Assembly: GCF_039537665.1 (NCBI RefSeq)
Contig: NZ_BAABAY010000001.1
Location: forward strand, 62,001-126,000
From: Gaetbulibacter_A aestuarii
Lineage (GTDB): Bacteria > Bacteroidota > Bacteroidia > Flavobacteriales > Flavobacteriaceae
DNA length: 64,000 nt
Reading direction: 5' to 3'
The notes under the pieces were generated by a model. The model saw only the letters and a list, made by a program, of their open reading frames with translations. It was not told where the DNA came from and searched no databases. The number at the start of each line of letters is the position of its first letter. The first letter of the stretch is position 1. The translations under genes and the position numbers were made by a program. Positions 55,663-64,000 of this stretch are shown here, one piece after another.

Positions 55663-57222
55663 ATGAAAACTTCGAACAAAACAATTAATAAATGGGTTTT
55701 TACAGTAATACTTTTAGTTATTACAGCCAATTTTAACTCATGTACAGATGACCTAAATAAACTACCTCAAAACACATTAACGAACGATAAACAATACAAC
55801 AGTGTAGAGGGTTATAAGCAAAGTTTAGCTTCGGTTTATTCAAATCTGGTTTACAATACATTTCTAAGGTTTTATTGGAGTATGCAGGAATATTCCACAG
55901 ACATGGCAGTAAGCACCTGGAATGATGGTGGTGATGGTATTTATCATGAATTGGCCTGGAGTGCTGATTCACCTGCAATTACCAATGTATATAATGCTTC
56001 CCTTTCAATAATAACCTTATGCAACAATTTTATTAAAGAGTCTACTGATGATATTTTGGCAGCAAGGGGATTTTCAGGAAGTGATGCTGACACCATTAAA
56101 CAGTATCGCGCAGAAATTCGCTATTTACGAGCTTATTGTTTCTATATCCTTATGGATGCCTATGGAAATCCTCCCTTTCCGACGGAAGCGAATTTAGGGA
56201 CATCCTCACCTGAGCAAATTCAACGCGCAGATTTATTCGCTTTCATTGAAAGTGAGTTGAAAGACATTGAACCCATGCTTGCAGATCCCAGAACAAATGA
56301 ACGAGGTAGACCGGATAAAGCCGCAGATTGGGCTCTACTTTCAAGAATGTACTTGAACGCCGAAGTTTATACCGGACAAGAGCACTATTCAGATGCAATA
56401 ACATATTCTAAAAAGGTAATTGACGCAGGTTATCAATTGGAAACACATTATTCATGGTTAATGTTGGGCGATAACTATTTAAATACGAATGAGTTTATCT
56501 GGACCATTAATTTCAACAATACGGATATCACCTGGTATGGTACCAACTTTTTATCTCTTGGTGCGGCTGGGGTTCCTGCCTCCATAAATGGCATGTCTGG
56601 AAGCTGGAATGCCTTTCGTTTTACACAACAAATTCCGGCTCTGTTCCCAACTTCAGATACTTCTATAGATAAAAGAGCCCAATTTTATACTAATGGGCAG
56701 AATTTGGAAGTAAATAATATTTCAACCAGTACAGACGGTTATTCTGCCTATAAATACAGAAATGTAAACCGGGATGGCTCCGCAATAACGCAAAATAACA
56801 ATTACGGTAATATAGCAGATATTGATTTTCCGGTGTTCCGTTTAGCAGAAATTTACCTGACCTACGCTGAGGCTGTTTTAAGAGGAGGAACTGGAGGTGA
56901 TATGTCTACAGCTTTAAATTATGTTAATCAAATTAGAGGGCGTGCTTATGCAAATGATCCAAATAGCACCGAAGGAAATATTACGGCATCTGATTTAACA
57001 CTTGATTTTATTTTAGATGAAAAAGCCCGTGAATTCTATTGGGAAGCACAGCGTCGTACAGATCTTGTTCGTTATGATAAACTAACCTCAGGAAGCTATT
57101 TATGGGCCTGGAAAGGCGGTATCAAAGAAGGACGTGCGGTTGACGATAAATATAACTTATTCCCTATTCCTACGGCTGACTTACTAGCTAATCCAAACTT
57201 AAAGCAAATTGATGGCTTCTAA
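55663..57222 (+). CDS. SusD/RagB-family lipoprotein of the galactan locus
   Basis: A 519-aa SusD protein with lipobox FNSC at about residue 27. Family features: EGYKQSLASVYSNLVY near the mature start, the helix RAEIRYLRAYCFYILMDAYGNPPF, LLSRMYLNAEVYTG, and the C-terminal DFPVFRLAEIYLTYAEAVLRGG with FYWEAQRRTDLVRYDKL and FPIPTADLLANPNL. It is the extracellular galactan-binding lid of the SusC encoded upstream. The downstream SusE-like gene starts 31 bases after its stop. Confidence 0.95.
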   Translation: MKTSNKTINKWVFTVILLVITANFNSCTDDLNKLPQNTLTNDKQYNSVEGYKQSLASVYSNLVYNTFLRFYWSMQEYSTDMAVSTWNDGGDGIYHELAWSADSPAITNVYNASLSIITLCNNFIKESTDDILAARGFSGSDADTIKQYRAEIRYLRAYCFYILMDAYGNPPFPTEANLGTSSPEQIQRADLFAFIESELKDIEPMLADPRTNERGRPDKAADWALLSRMYLNAEVYTGQEHYSDAITYSKKVIDAGYQLETHYSWLMLGDNYLNTNEFIWTINFNNTDITWYGTNFLSLGAAGVPASINGMSGSWNAFRFTQQIPALFPTSDTSIDKRAQFYTNGQNLEVNNISTSTDGYSAYKYRNVNRDGSAITQNNNYGNIADIDFPVFRLAEIYLTYAEAVLRGGTGGDMSTALNYVNQIRGRAYANDPNSTEGNITASDLTLDFILDEKAREFYWEAQRRTDLVRYDKLTSGSYLWAWKGGIKEGRAVDDKYNLFPIPTADLLANPNLKQIDGF

Positions 57223-57253
57223 AATTAGACTTGAAAATATTAAACATATCATT

Positions 57254-58423
57254 ATGAAAAAGCTTCTTAAAATAGTATTTACCCTAATTGTTCCCATGTT
57301 TGCGCTACATTCCTGTAGTAACGATCTGGAAACAGCTACTGTTACTAAACCAAATGACGGTGATTTTAAATTAACTTCGAGTGTCGATAATGTGACCCTC
57401 GAAAAGGAAAATGCCGAAAGTCAAACGGCCATTACATTTAGTTGGGATAAATCATGGTACGGCGTTGATACACCAACGAATTTTACCATTCAAATTGATT
57501 CCCTGGGCGGTGATTTTTCTGAACCTGCAATTTCTGAACTCATTGAAAATGAAAAATCATATACACATGCCGAACTAAATTACATCGCGCTAAAATTCAA
57601 ATTAGATCCGGATGTTGAAGGACAATTAAAAGTGCGTTTGAAGGCCAATCTTAAGTATGATGCTATGCCGGTTTACTCGGACACAAAGGTCATTTCAGTA
57701 ACACCATTCAGTACGTTGAATTTGAAATATGCGATGCCGGCTGGTTTGTATATTCAGGGTGATGCCGTAGCTTCCAACTGGAATTATCCGATACCCGACG
57801 AACAAAAAATGGTTCAAATTGACAATCATAGATTTGGATTAATATTAAACCTAATAGGAGGTAAAAACTTTGCATTTATAACCAGTTCTTCAGGTTGGTC
57901 AGACCCTGCCTACGTAGCTCCGGACAATACAGTGCCAGCCGAAGGGGGAGAATTTATTCCTTCCGGTTCCAATACAACACCTGCATGGGGAGGTACTCCA
58001 ATGAAATCTCCTGCAGATTCCGGCACCTATAAGATTATTATTGATTTTGTAGAAGGCACCTATTCTGTTGAACCAGAGCCCTCGATAATGGCAGTTCCAG
58101 ATGAGCTCTACATTATTGGTGATGCTACGCCGCTTGGTTGGTCTACTGGTCCTTCTCAAAAATTTACAAAAGTTGATGATTACACCTTTACTATTACCGT
58201 TCCTCTTACAGAAGGAAAATACGATTTCATTTCAGCATTAACCTGGAGCGATCCGGCGTATAAGGCAAAAACGGGATCTGAGCCATTAATGGGTGGCAAC
58301 TTTATAGAATCCGGTTCTGCTACGGTACCAGCATGGGGTGGTTACGATATAACAGCACCGGCAGCTGGAACCTATACTATTACGGTTAACTTCAAATCAG
58401 GAACCTACGTGCTTTCATTATAA
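57254..58423 (+). CDS. SusE/SusF-like outer-membrane glycan-binding lipoprotein
   Basis: A 389-aa protein. The start is placed at ATG 57254, which gives a lipoprotein signal (MKKLLKIVFTLIVPMFALHSC); the frame is open 15 codons upstream into susD but that start lacks a signal. Residues about 30-165 form an N-terminal SusE-type immunoglobulin-like domain. Two tandem binding modules follow (about 170-275 and 283-389), each with a GLYIQGDA or LYIIGDA start, SDPAY in the middle, and a GTY(K/T)I(I/T)..F..GTY end. It should hold galactan on the surface for the GH53 enzyme. The two modules are clear repeats of each other. Confidence 0.85.
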   Translation: MKKLLKIVFTLIVPMFALHSCSNDLETATVTKPNDGDFKLTSSVDNVTLEKENAESQTAITFSWDKSWYGVDTPTNFTIQIDSLGGDFSEPAISELIENEKSYTHAELNYIALKFKLDPDVEGQLKVRLKANLKYDAMPVYSDTKVISVTPFSTLNLKYAMPAGLYIQGDAVASNWNYPIPDEQKMVQIDNHRFGLILNLIGGKNFAFITSSSGWSDPAYVAPDNTVPAEGGEFIPSGSNTTPAWGGTPMKSPADSGTYKIIIDFVEGTYSVEPEPSIMAVPDELYIIGDATPLGWSTGPSQKFTKVDDYTFTITVPLTEGKYDFISALTWSDPAYKAKTGSEPLMGGNFIESGSATVPAWGGYDITAPAAGTYTITVNFKSGTYVLSL

Positions 58424-58455
58424 AGCAGAATTATAATTTACAAAGGAATAATCAC

Positions 58456-59508
58456 ATGCGTTTAAAACTTTTATTTAAGCTTATAATCATTCTAGCTCTG
58501 GCGGGGTCATGCAGTGCTCAGGATAAAAATCAAAGTCTGCCCGAAGCACCTTTACCCGTAAATGACAACTTTGCTAAAGGAGCCGACGTAGGTTGGTTGT
58601 CTCAGATGGAAGCTACCGGTTATACCTTTTATGACACTGATGGCAGTCCAAAAGATTGTTTGAAACTTTTGAAAGATAGAGGTATCAATACCATTCGTCT
58701 TCGAGTTTTTGTAAATCCCTCTGATGATAAATTAACGGGACACTGCAGTAAAGAAGAAACTGTAGCCATGGCCGTGCGCGCTCAAAACCTCGGTATGAGA
58801 ATCATGATCGATTTTCATTATAGTGATTCCTGGGCAGATCCCGGCAAACAAAATAAACCGGCGGCCTGGGTAAATCATACTTTTGAAGAATTGAAGAATG
58901 ATGTTTATGATCACACTTTTGATGTCCTTTCTGCTCTAAAAACAGCAGGAGTTACACCGGAATGGGTACAAATTGGAAATGAAATACCCGGAGGCATGCT
59001 TTGGCCGGATGGAAGTACAGATAATTTCGGACAATTAGCGCAATTACTGAATAAAGGCTATGAAGCGACCAAAGCGATAGATAAAAATATCCAGGTTATC
59101 GTACACATAGATCAAGGAAATAATAACGCCCGATTCAGATGGTTTTTTGACCAGGCGACCGCGAATAATGTGAAGTATGACATTATAGGTTTGTCCTATT
59201 ACCCCTTTTGGTTAAAAACGGATTACACAGAAAATATCGCTGACCTGGAATATAACCTTAAAGATATGGTGTCTCGTTATGACAAAGACGTCATGGTTGT
59301 TGAAGTCGGTGAAGATTATCAAAAGGTACAAACCACCTATGGTATGTTAAAAGCAGTTATAAAAGCCGTAAAAAGTGTTCCAAATAATAGAGGTTTGGGC
59401 GTGGTTTACTGGGAACCCGAAGGAGCAAAAAGCTGGAGTGGCTATCAACTCAACGCCTGGCAGGATAATGGACAACCTTCACCGGCGTTGGACGCCTTCA
59501 AAAATTAA
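58456..59508 (+). CDS. GH53 endo-beta-1,4-galactanase lipoprotein
   Basis: A 350-aa GH53 enzyme that cuts beta-1,4-galactan (pectic type I arabinogalactan side chains). The N-terminal signal is lipoprotein type (Cys19 in LAGSCSAQ). Motifs: GADVGWLSQMEATG (about 42-55), RLRVFVNP, IMIDFHYSDSWADPG (about 116-130), acid/base Glu176 in WVQIGNEIPGGMLWP and nucleophile Glu283 in VVEVGEDY. It is expected on the cell surface, producing galacto-oligosaccharides for the SusCD pair. Its stop overlaps the GH2 start (TAATG), so translation is coupled. Confidence 0.95.
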   Translation: MRLKLLFKLIIILALAGSCSAQDKNQSLPEAPLPVNDNFAKGADVGWLSQMEATGYTFYDTDGSPKDCLKLLKDRGINTIRLRVFVNPSDDKLTGHCSKEETVAMAVRAQNLGMRIMIDFHYSDSWADPGKQNKPAAWVNHTFEELKNDVYDHTFDVLSALKTAGVTPEWVQIGNEIPGGMLWPDGSTDNFGQLAQLLNKGYEATKAIDKNIQVIVHIDQGNNNARFRWFFDQATANNVKYDIIGLSYYPFWLKTDYTENIADLEYNLKDMVSRYDKDVMVVEVGEDYQKVQTTYGMLKAVIKAVKSVPNNRGLGVVYWEPEGAKSWSGYQLNAWQDNGQPSPALDAFKN

Positions 59509-61871
59509 TGTATTTCATGAGATCAGTTTTTAGAATCTTTGCTGTTTGTGCCATTTGCCTTTCTATTTTTTCTGTACCGGCTCAAAACCGAACCAAAATA
59601 AATTTTGGAACTGATTGGGAGTTTAAAATTTCCGAAAGTATACCAACCGATTGGGAAAAGGTTATGCTTCCACATACGGCTAAAATTGAACCTTTGGTTG
59701 TAAATAACCAATTCCAGGGGACCTTCTGGTATCAAAAAACATTTAATGCGCCATTTTCAAAAAACCAAAAGGTCTTTTTGTATTTCGAAGGCGTTATGCA
59801 GATGGCCGATATTTGGATCAATGATCAAAAAGTTTGCTCTCACACAGGAGGCTATTTACCCTTCATCATTGATATTACGCCTTATCTGAATAAGAGAGGT
59901 AAGAATATCATCAGAGTAAAAGGAAACAATGATGACAACCCCAATTTTCCTCCGGGAAAACCTTTAAACGAATTGGATTTTAATTATTACGGTGGCATTT
60001 ACCGTAATGTCTACCTAATTACAACGGATAAATTACATATTACCAATTCTATGGAAGCCAATAAAGCTGGAAGTGGTGGACTTTATGTTAATTTTGATTC
60101 TATATCTAAGGATAATGCCTCAGGGGTTATCCAAACCCATATTAAAAATGATTACTCAAAGGATAAAAGCGTTGTTTTAAATTATTTCTTAACTGATAAG
60201 AATGGTAAAAAACTTGAGTTTACCTCAGAACCCTTTACGATAAAGTCAAATTCCGATAAAGAAATCATTCAGAAAATTCAAGTTAAAAACCCAAAATTAT
60301 GGTCAATTTCTCAGCCGAATTTATATCAATTAGAGGTTCAAATTATTTCGAATAATCAAATTATTGATTCCTACTGTGAAACCATTGGCATCCGAAAATC
60401 AGAAATTAGAGATGATGGCTATTACCTCAATAATAAAAAATTATTTATCCGCGGAACGAATGAACATCAGGAATATCCATATTTAGGCTATGCGATTTCA
60501 GATGATGCACAATACCGGGATGCCGTAAAAATTAAAAATGCAGGTTTTGATTTTGTACGTATGTCCCATTATCCGCATGCAGAGGCGTTTATGAAAGCCT
60601 GTGATGAACTCGGAATTTTGGTAATGAACAGCTTAACAGGTTGGCAATTCTTTGGAAATGAAAAATTTCAGGAAAATGCGATTCAGGACATCAGGGATAT
60701 GGCCAGAAGAGACCGGAATCATCCTTCTGTAATTTTTTGGGAAGCCTCATTAAATGAAACCGGTATGAGCAAAGCTTTTATGGCTAAAGCATCGTCTGCC
60801 TTAAAAGAAGAACTCAAATTTGGAAATTATTATAGCGCTTGTTGGATCGATAATCCCAATTACGATTTGTTTATTCCGGCGCGCCAGCACGCCAAACCAC
60901 CAAATTACTGGAATAACTATGCCAATGGAAATAAGAAAATATTTGTTGCCGAATATGGTGATTGGGAGTATTATGCTCAGAATGCCGGATTCAATCAAAC
61001 CCAATTCTCAAATTTAAAAAAAGAAGCACGCTCCTCCCGGCAATTGCGGGCACACGGCGAAGAACGATTATTGCAACAGGCATTTAATTTTCAGGAGGCT
61101 GCCAATTCAAATCGAAAAGGGAAAAATATTATTGGTGATGCCAACTGGTTGATGTTCGATTATAATCGCGGCTATAGTAATGATATCGAAAGTTCCGGAA
61201 TCAGTGATGTTTTTAGAATTCCCAAATTTTCCTACTACTTCTATCAAAGTCAGCGTGATGCCAATATGAAATTAAATCCTAAGCTAAACTCAGGACCAAT
61301 GGTTAAAATTGCCAGTTACTGGACCGAAAAATCCCCTTTAGATTTAACTGTCTACAGTAATTGTGAAGAGGTCGCATTATATTTGAATGATTCTTTGGTC
61401 ACTAAAAAATCTCCGGAAATAACCCCTTATAATGATGCCTTAAAGCACCCGCCGTTTACCTTTCATATTAAAAAATTTATTCCGGGAACATTGCGGGCTG
61501 AAGGCTATTTAAATGGAAAAAAAGTGGCCGAATATAGCGTTAAAACACCGCAAAGCCCTACTAAAATCTTATTAAGTTATGATCTCTCATCAAAGGAAAT
61601 AAATCCTGACTTTCCGGACATGGTTTTTGTTTATGCAAAAATTACGGATCACAATGGCACTTTAGTTCCATGGTATAACTCTCAAATTTCATTTTCAATT
61701 GACGGAGAAGATGCTAAATTAGTAGGAAAGAATCCAATACAAGCTGAGGCTGGTATTGCCACAATTGTTTTAAGAACAACAAGGTTTAAAAAACCAATAA
61801 TAATCTCGGCGAAGGGAGAAGGTTTAGAACCGGCCAAACTAAATATCGAAAACAAAACAAAAATTGAGTAA
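59508..61871 (+). CDS. GH2 beta-galactosidase
   Basis: A 787-aa GH2 enzyme with Sec signal peptide (cleavage after VPAQ), so periplasmic. Domain order: jelly-roll sugar-binding domain (about 28-175), immunoglobulin-like domain (about 180-295), TIM barrel (about 300-600) and C-terminal domains (about 610-787). Acid/base is Glu417 in WEASLNETG (usual W-x-x-x-N-E) and nucleophile Glu482 in FVAEYGDWE. It should take terminal galactose from imported galacto-oligosaccharides. The start overlaps the GH53 stop by one base; an ATG three codons further in is equally possible. Its stop overlaps the next start in the same way. Other GH2 activities (for example glucuronidase) are less likely in this context. 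Confidence 0.92.
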   Translation: MYFMRSVFRIFAVCAICLSIFSVPAQNRTKINFGTDWEFKISESIPTDWEKVMLPHTAKIEPLVVNNQFQGTFWYQKTFNAPFSKNQKVFLYFEGVMQMADIWINDQKVCSHTGGYLPFIIDITPYLNKRGKNIIRVKGNNDDNPNFPPGKPLNELDFNYYGGIYRNVYLITTDKLHITNSMEANKAGSGGLYVNFDSISKDNASGVIQTHIKNDYSKDKSVVLNYFLTDKNGKKLEFTSEPFTIKSNSDKEIIQKIQVKNPKLWSISQPNLYQLEVQIISNNQIIDSYCETIGIRKSEIRDDGYYLNNKKLFIRGTNEHQEYPYLGYAISDDAQYRDAVKIKNAGFDFVRMSHYPHAEAFMKACDELGILVMNSLTGWQFFGNEKFQENAIQDIRDMARRDRNHPSVIFWEASLNETGMSKAFMAKASSALKEELKFGNYYSACWIDNPNYDLFIPARQHAKPPNYWNNYANGNKKIFVAEYGDWEYYAQNAGFNQTQFSNLKKEARSSRQLRAHGEERLLQQAFNFQEAANSNRKGKNIIGDANWLMFDYNRGYSNDIESSGISDVFRIPKFSYYFYQSQRDANMKLNPKLNSGPMVKIASYWTEKSPLDLTVYSNCEEVALYLNDSLVTKKSPEITPYNDALKHPPFTFHIKKFIPGTLRAEGYLNGKKVAEYSVKTPQSPTKILLSYDLSSKEINPDFPDMVFVYAKITDHNGTLVPWYNSQISFSIDGEDAKLVGKNPIQAEAGIATIVLRTTRFKKPIIISAKGEGLEPAKLNIENKTKIE

Positions 61872-63289
61872 TGCGTAAAATAGTCATTTTATTCCTTAGT
61901 TTGTTTGTGATGAGTTCCTGTTCTGCCCAAAATAAGGCAGGGGAAGACACTGAAAACCTGGATTATCTCTACCCATCCCCTGATATCATCATACCTCATC
62001 ATTTGGAATGGGATCGGAAGCATTACAATGAAAAAATTCAGGAATTTAAGGCAAATCCGCTTCATTTTGGAGATATTGTTTTATTAGGAAATAGTATCAC
62101 AGAAAAAGGAGGCGATTGGAGTAAAAGATTTAATAATCCTAAAGTTAGAAATAGAGGTATTGCAGGTGACGTCACAGAGGGAGTCATAAATAGATTAGCA
62201 GAGATCTATTATTATAAGCCCGAGAAGCTATTTTTGTTGATTGGTATTAATGACATGTTTCGCGCTGATTTATCACCTAAGAATATCTCAGATAATATTT
62301 TTGAAATTGTAAATACAATTCACTCAAAATCTCCCGAAACACAGATATATGTTCAAACAATTTTACCAACGATCAACCAGTATTTGGTAAATAAAATTAA
62401 AGAGACGAATGACATAATAAAATCATCTCTTCCGGATTTTTGTATCCTTATAGATCTTCATTCCATTTTTGCTGACCAAAATGATTTAATTATAGAAGAA
62501 TACGCTGTTGATGGCGTTCACCCCTCAGAAGCTGGTTATAAACTATGGACGAATTACATTAAAGGTTATGTAAATAATACAAATAAACCGGCAAGATCAA
62601 CAAAAACGGGAAAGGTATTTGATACTAAAAACATGGATAGCCTACCATTAATACCTAAACGTTTTCTACAATTAGAAAATTCAGGTTCAGGCTACTGTTT
62701 GGTTAGAGGCAATCCAAATAAAAAAACGGTGGCTTTAACTTTTGATGACGGACCAACCGAAATTTCGACAAGAATTTTAAATGTTTTAGAAAAAGAAAAT
62801 GTCAAAGCTACATTTTTCTGGCTAGGTCAAAACATAATTAAACACCCCGAACTGGTATCAAAAGCTAAAAAAGAAGGCCATTTAATTGCAAATCATAGTT
62901 GGGATCATGCGAATGGAACTGAGCTTGGGAATGAAACATTGTGGGAAACTGAAGTTTTTAAAACTTTTAATGCCCTGAAAAGGTTTGGTATTAATTCTCA
63001 ATATTATAGACCTCCATTTGGAGGAATTACTGAAGACCAAATAGCTTTTCTTAAAAATAAAAATGTTACCACTGTGCTTTGGTCGATCACTACTTTGGAT
63101 TGGGACAACACACAAAATAGTAAAGAAGAAATGGTTGCCAGGTTTAAAAATTATCTCCAAAATGGTTCTATTGTGCTCATGCATGATTTTGATTTTGGTA
63201 ATGCAGAGGCTAAATTGAAAGCTTTAGATCGAATAATTCGTTATGGAAAGGACAATGGGTTTGAATTTGTTACTGTAAACATTATTTAA
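61871..63289 (+). CDS. Fusion of SGNH esterase and CE4 polysaccharide deacetylase, lipoprotein
   Basis: A 472-aa lipoprotein (Cys17 in MSSCSAQ) with two catalytic domains. Residues about 35-235 are an SGNH/GDSL esterase: Ser75 in LLGNSITEKG, Gly98 block RGIAGD, Asn127 in IGINDMF, and Asp214-x-x-His217 in VDGVHPSEAGYKLW. Residues about 285-472 are a NodB/CE4 deacetylase: Asp292-Asp293 in FDDGP, metal ligands His342 and His346 in NHSWDH, Arg380 in YYRPPFGG, and His438 in VLMHDF. Both active sites look complete. Acetyl or other ester removal from galactan side chains, and N- or O-deacetylation by the second domain, are inferences. It ends the galactan operon; the start overlaps the GH2 stop (TAATG). 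Confidence 0.9.
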   Translation: MRKIVILFLSLFVMSSCSAQNKAGEDTENLDYLYPSPDIIIPHHLEWDRKHYNEKIQEFKANPLHFGDIVLLGNSITEKGGDWSKRFNNPKVRNRGIAGDVTEGVINRLAEIYYYKPEKLFLLIGINDMFRADLSPKNISDNIFEIVNTIHSKSPETQIYVQTILPTINQYLVNKIKETNDIIKSSLPDFCILIDLHSIFADQNDLIIEEYAVDGVHPSEAGYKLWTNYIKGYVNNTNKPARSTKTGKVFDTKNMDSLPLIPKRFLQLENSGSGYCLVRGNPNKKTVALTFDDGPTEISTRILNVLEKENVKATFFWLGQNIIKHPELVSKAKKEGHLIANHSWDHANGTELGNETLWETEVFKTFNALKRFGINSQYYRPPFGGITEDQIAFLKNKNVTTVLWSITTLDWDNTQNSKEEMVARFKNYLQNGSIVLMHDFDFGNAEAKLKALDRIIRYGKDNGFEFVTVNII

Positions 63290-63311
63290 TTTTTATATGT
63301 TTAGTTAATTC

Positions 63312-63608
63312 TTAAGTCTTCCTCCAGGTAAGTAAGGCTAAAAAAAGAGAAATAACAGCAGAAGATATCCAAAATACGGAAATACTATCAAAATTGTACA
63401 TAGTAACGCCATCTATTACGGATTTATTATTTTCAATGAGATAGCCACTTGCAATATCCTGAATACCTGCCGCTAAATAACTCATAATTCCAACAATACC
63501 TAATGCAGCACCTGATGCCTGTTTGGGCGCTATATCTACAGCCATTAGACCTCCTAAATAGCAGATTAAAGCTCCAATTCCCAAGCCAAAAATAATCGTA
63601 CTTATCAC
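63312..63608 (-). pseudogene. 5'-truncated sugar-phosphate/glycerol-3-phosphate antiporter (OPA-family MFS)
   Basis: Only the last 98 or so residues of an OPA-type MFS carrier are present: GLGIGALICYLGGLMAVDIAPKQASGAALG, then GIMSYLAAGIQDIASGYLIE and a last helix ending in LLTWRKT. This matches the C-terminal three helices of hexose-phosphate or glycerol-phosphate carriers. An in-frame TGA lies two codons before the first start-like GTG at 63608, and no upstream coding sequence continues, so about three quarters of the gene are missing. It cannot be a functional carrier alone. The break lies near 63608-63620. Confidence 0.8.
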
Positions 63609-63638
63609 TTCTAGTCAACAAATATTTTTAGATCCCAG

Positions 63639-63848
63639 ATGAAAAATTTTAAACGCGTTTGCCACAAAGGCGAATTAAAAAGCCGACTAAATGGTTTGGC
63701 CGAAGATTATTTAAACGAATTGATCTATAAAGCAATCAAAATGTTTCGAGGCTACAGTACCGAAAAAGCGAAAAAAACCAGGCTACTGACCAAGAAGGAA
63801 GCCAAATTTGTCATGGTTGAAGTTGGGGAGCTGGAGCATGGTGAATAA
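63639..63848 (+). CDS. Small basic hypothetical protein
   Basis: A 69-aa ORF, highly charged (lysine-rich: FKRVCHKGELKSRLNGL, STEKAKKTRLLTKKEAKF) and probably helical, with no recognised domain. It starts 30 bases from the breakpoint of the antiporter remnant and is followed by the attC-like hairpin at 63950-63988, so it could be a mobile cassette gene. The frame has no strong RBS and is open 8 codons before the ATG (to TAG). Whether it is expressed is uncertain. Confidence 0.45.
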   Translation: MKNFKRVCHKGELKSRLNGLAEDYLNELIYKAIKMFRGYSTEKAKKTRLLTKKEAKFVMVEVGELEHGE

Positions 63849-63949
63849 ATGACGAAAAAATAATTTGGATTTTCTGCATTTTATCTAATTAATAGTAAAA
63901 ATCATTAAATGATATAAGAATTTTTCTATATTTAGTGATAATAACTATA

Positions 63950-63988
63950 ATTCAACCAAACACGATTGTGTTTAGCAATACGTTGGGC
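63950..63988 (+). repeat. attC-like imperfect hairpin
   Basis: ATTCAAC (63950-63956) and GTTGGGC (63982-63988) fit the RYYYAAC and GTTRRRY core patterns of integron attC sites and pair with two G-T wobbles. Between them CAAACAC and GTGTTTAG pair as a second stem. The spacing (39 bases in all) is shorter than usual attC sites. It may be a cassette end or a chance match; no integrase is visible. Confidence 0.25.
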
Positions 63989-64000
63989 ATAATTTAAAAA

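Noticed and set aside
63433..63621. A 62-aa ORF on the - strand overlapping the antiporter remnant
   Set aside because: It is another frame of the same remnant and has no sensible protein features.
1..64000. CRISPR arrays, rRNA genes and insertion sequences
   Set aside because: No regularly spaced repeat, rRNA-like stretch or transposase-type ORF was seen on either strand.

Overview
The window looks like a chromosomal piece of a glycan-degrading member of the Flavobacteriaceae (Bacteroidota). The grounds are three SusC/SusD pairs, a hybrid two-component system (HTCS), a type IX secretion (T9SS) C-terminal tail, many lipoproteins of the MKK...C form, and AT-rich gaps with TAnnTTTG-type promoter boxes. 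No rRNA, intact tRNA, CRISPR array or complete transposon was seen. Genus-level placement is not attempted.

Layout. (1) About 1-5865, + strand: the end of a beta-1,3-glucan type locus with a 5'-cut SusC, a SusD, a GH128 lipoprotein and a T9SS-tailed protein carrying the same carbohydrate-binding module, closed by a strong terminator. Two formylglycine sulfatases follow at 5890-8825. (2) 8834-37708, - strand, plus the LacI-type regulator at 38123 (+): a large alpha-glucoside locus. From promoter to end it holds SusC, SusD, three very large FG-GAP/ASPIC-UnbV lipoproteins, a small lipoprotein, a vanadium-haloperoxidase/PAP2-like lipoprotein, GH13, GH97, two MFS carriers, GH37 trehalase and a third MFS carrier. 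A second unit holds a PfkB sugar kinase and a GH13_18 sugar phosphorylase. The same perfect 18-bp palindrome lies upstream of both units, so the adjacent LacI protein probably controls both. The enzymes suggest outer-membrane capture of alpha-glucosides, periplasmic trimming, and import of intact non-reducing disaccharides (trehalose, sucrose or a relative) that are split in the cytoplasm.

(3) 39169-45373, - strand: a respiratory operon encoding a Rieske/cytochrome b complex (cytochrome b fused to a cytochrome c domain) together with a caa3-type oxidase and the CtaG assembly factor. (4) 45754-47327: a rhodanese, an unknown 187-aa protein, and a gap with two terminator-like hairpins, each beside a tRNA-end-like 13-mer. 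(5) 47328-63289, + strand: a beta-1,4-galactan locus with a glycerophosphodiesterase lipoprotein, the HTCS sensor/regulator, SusC, SusD, a SusE-like binding protein, GH53 endo-galactanase, GH2 beta-galactosidase and an unusual SGNH-esterase/CE4-deacetylase fusion. The GDPD and SusC promoters share a paired C-run motif at matching distances from the -7 box, a candidate HTCS operator. (6) 63290-64000: a truncated sugar-phosphate antiporter, a small unknown ORF and an attC-like hairpin, which suggests a recombination boundary.

The observations most worth following are the LacI operator pair, the FG-GAP triplet plus haloperoxidase cassette, the HTCS motif, the SGNH-CE4 fusion, and the bc-caa3 operon with its b-c fusion.
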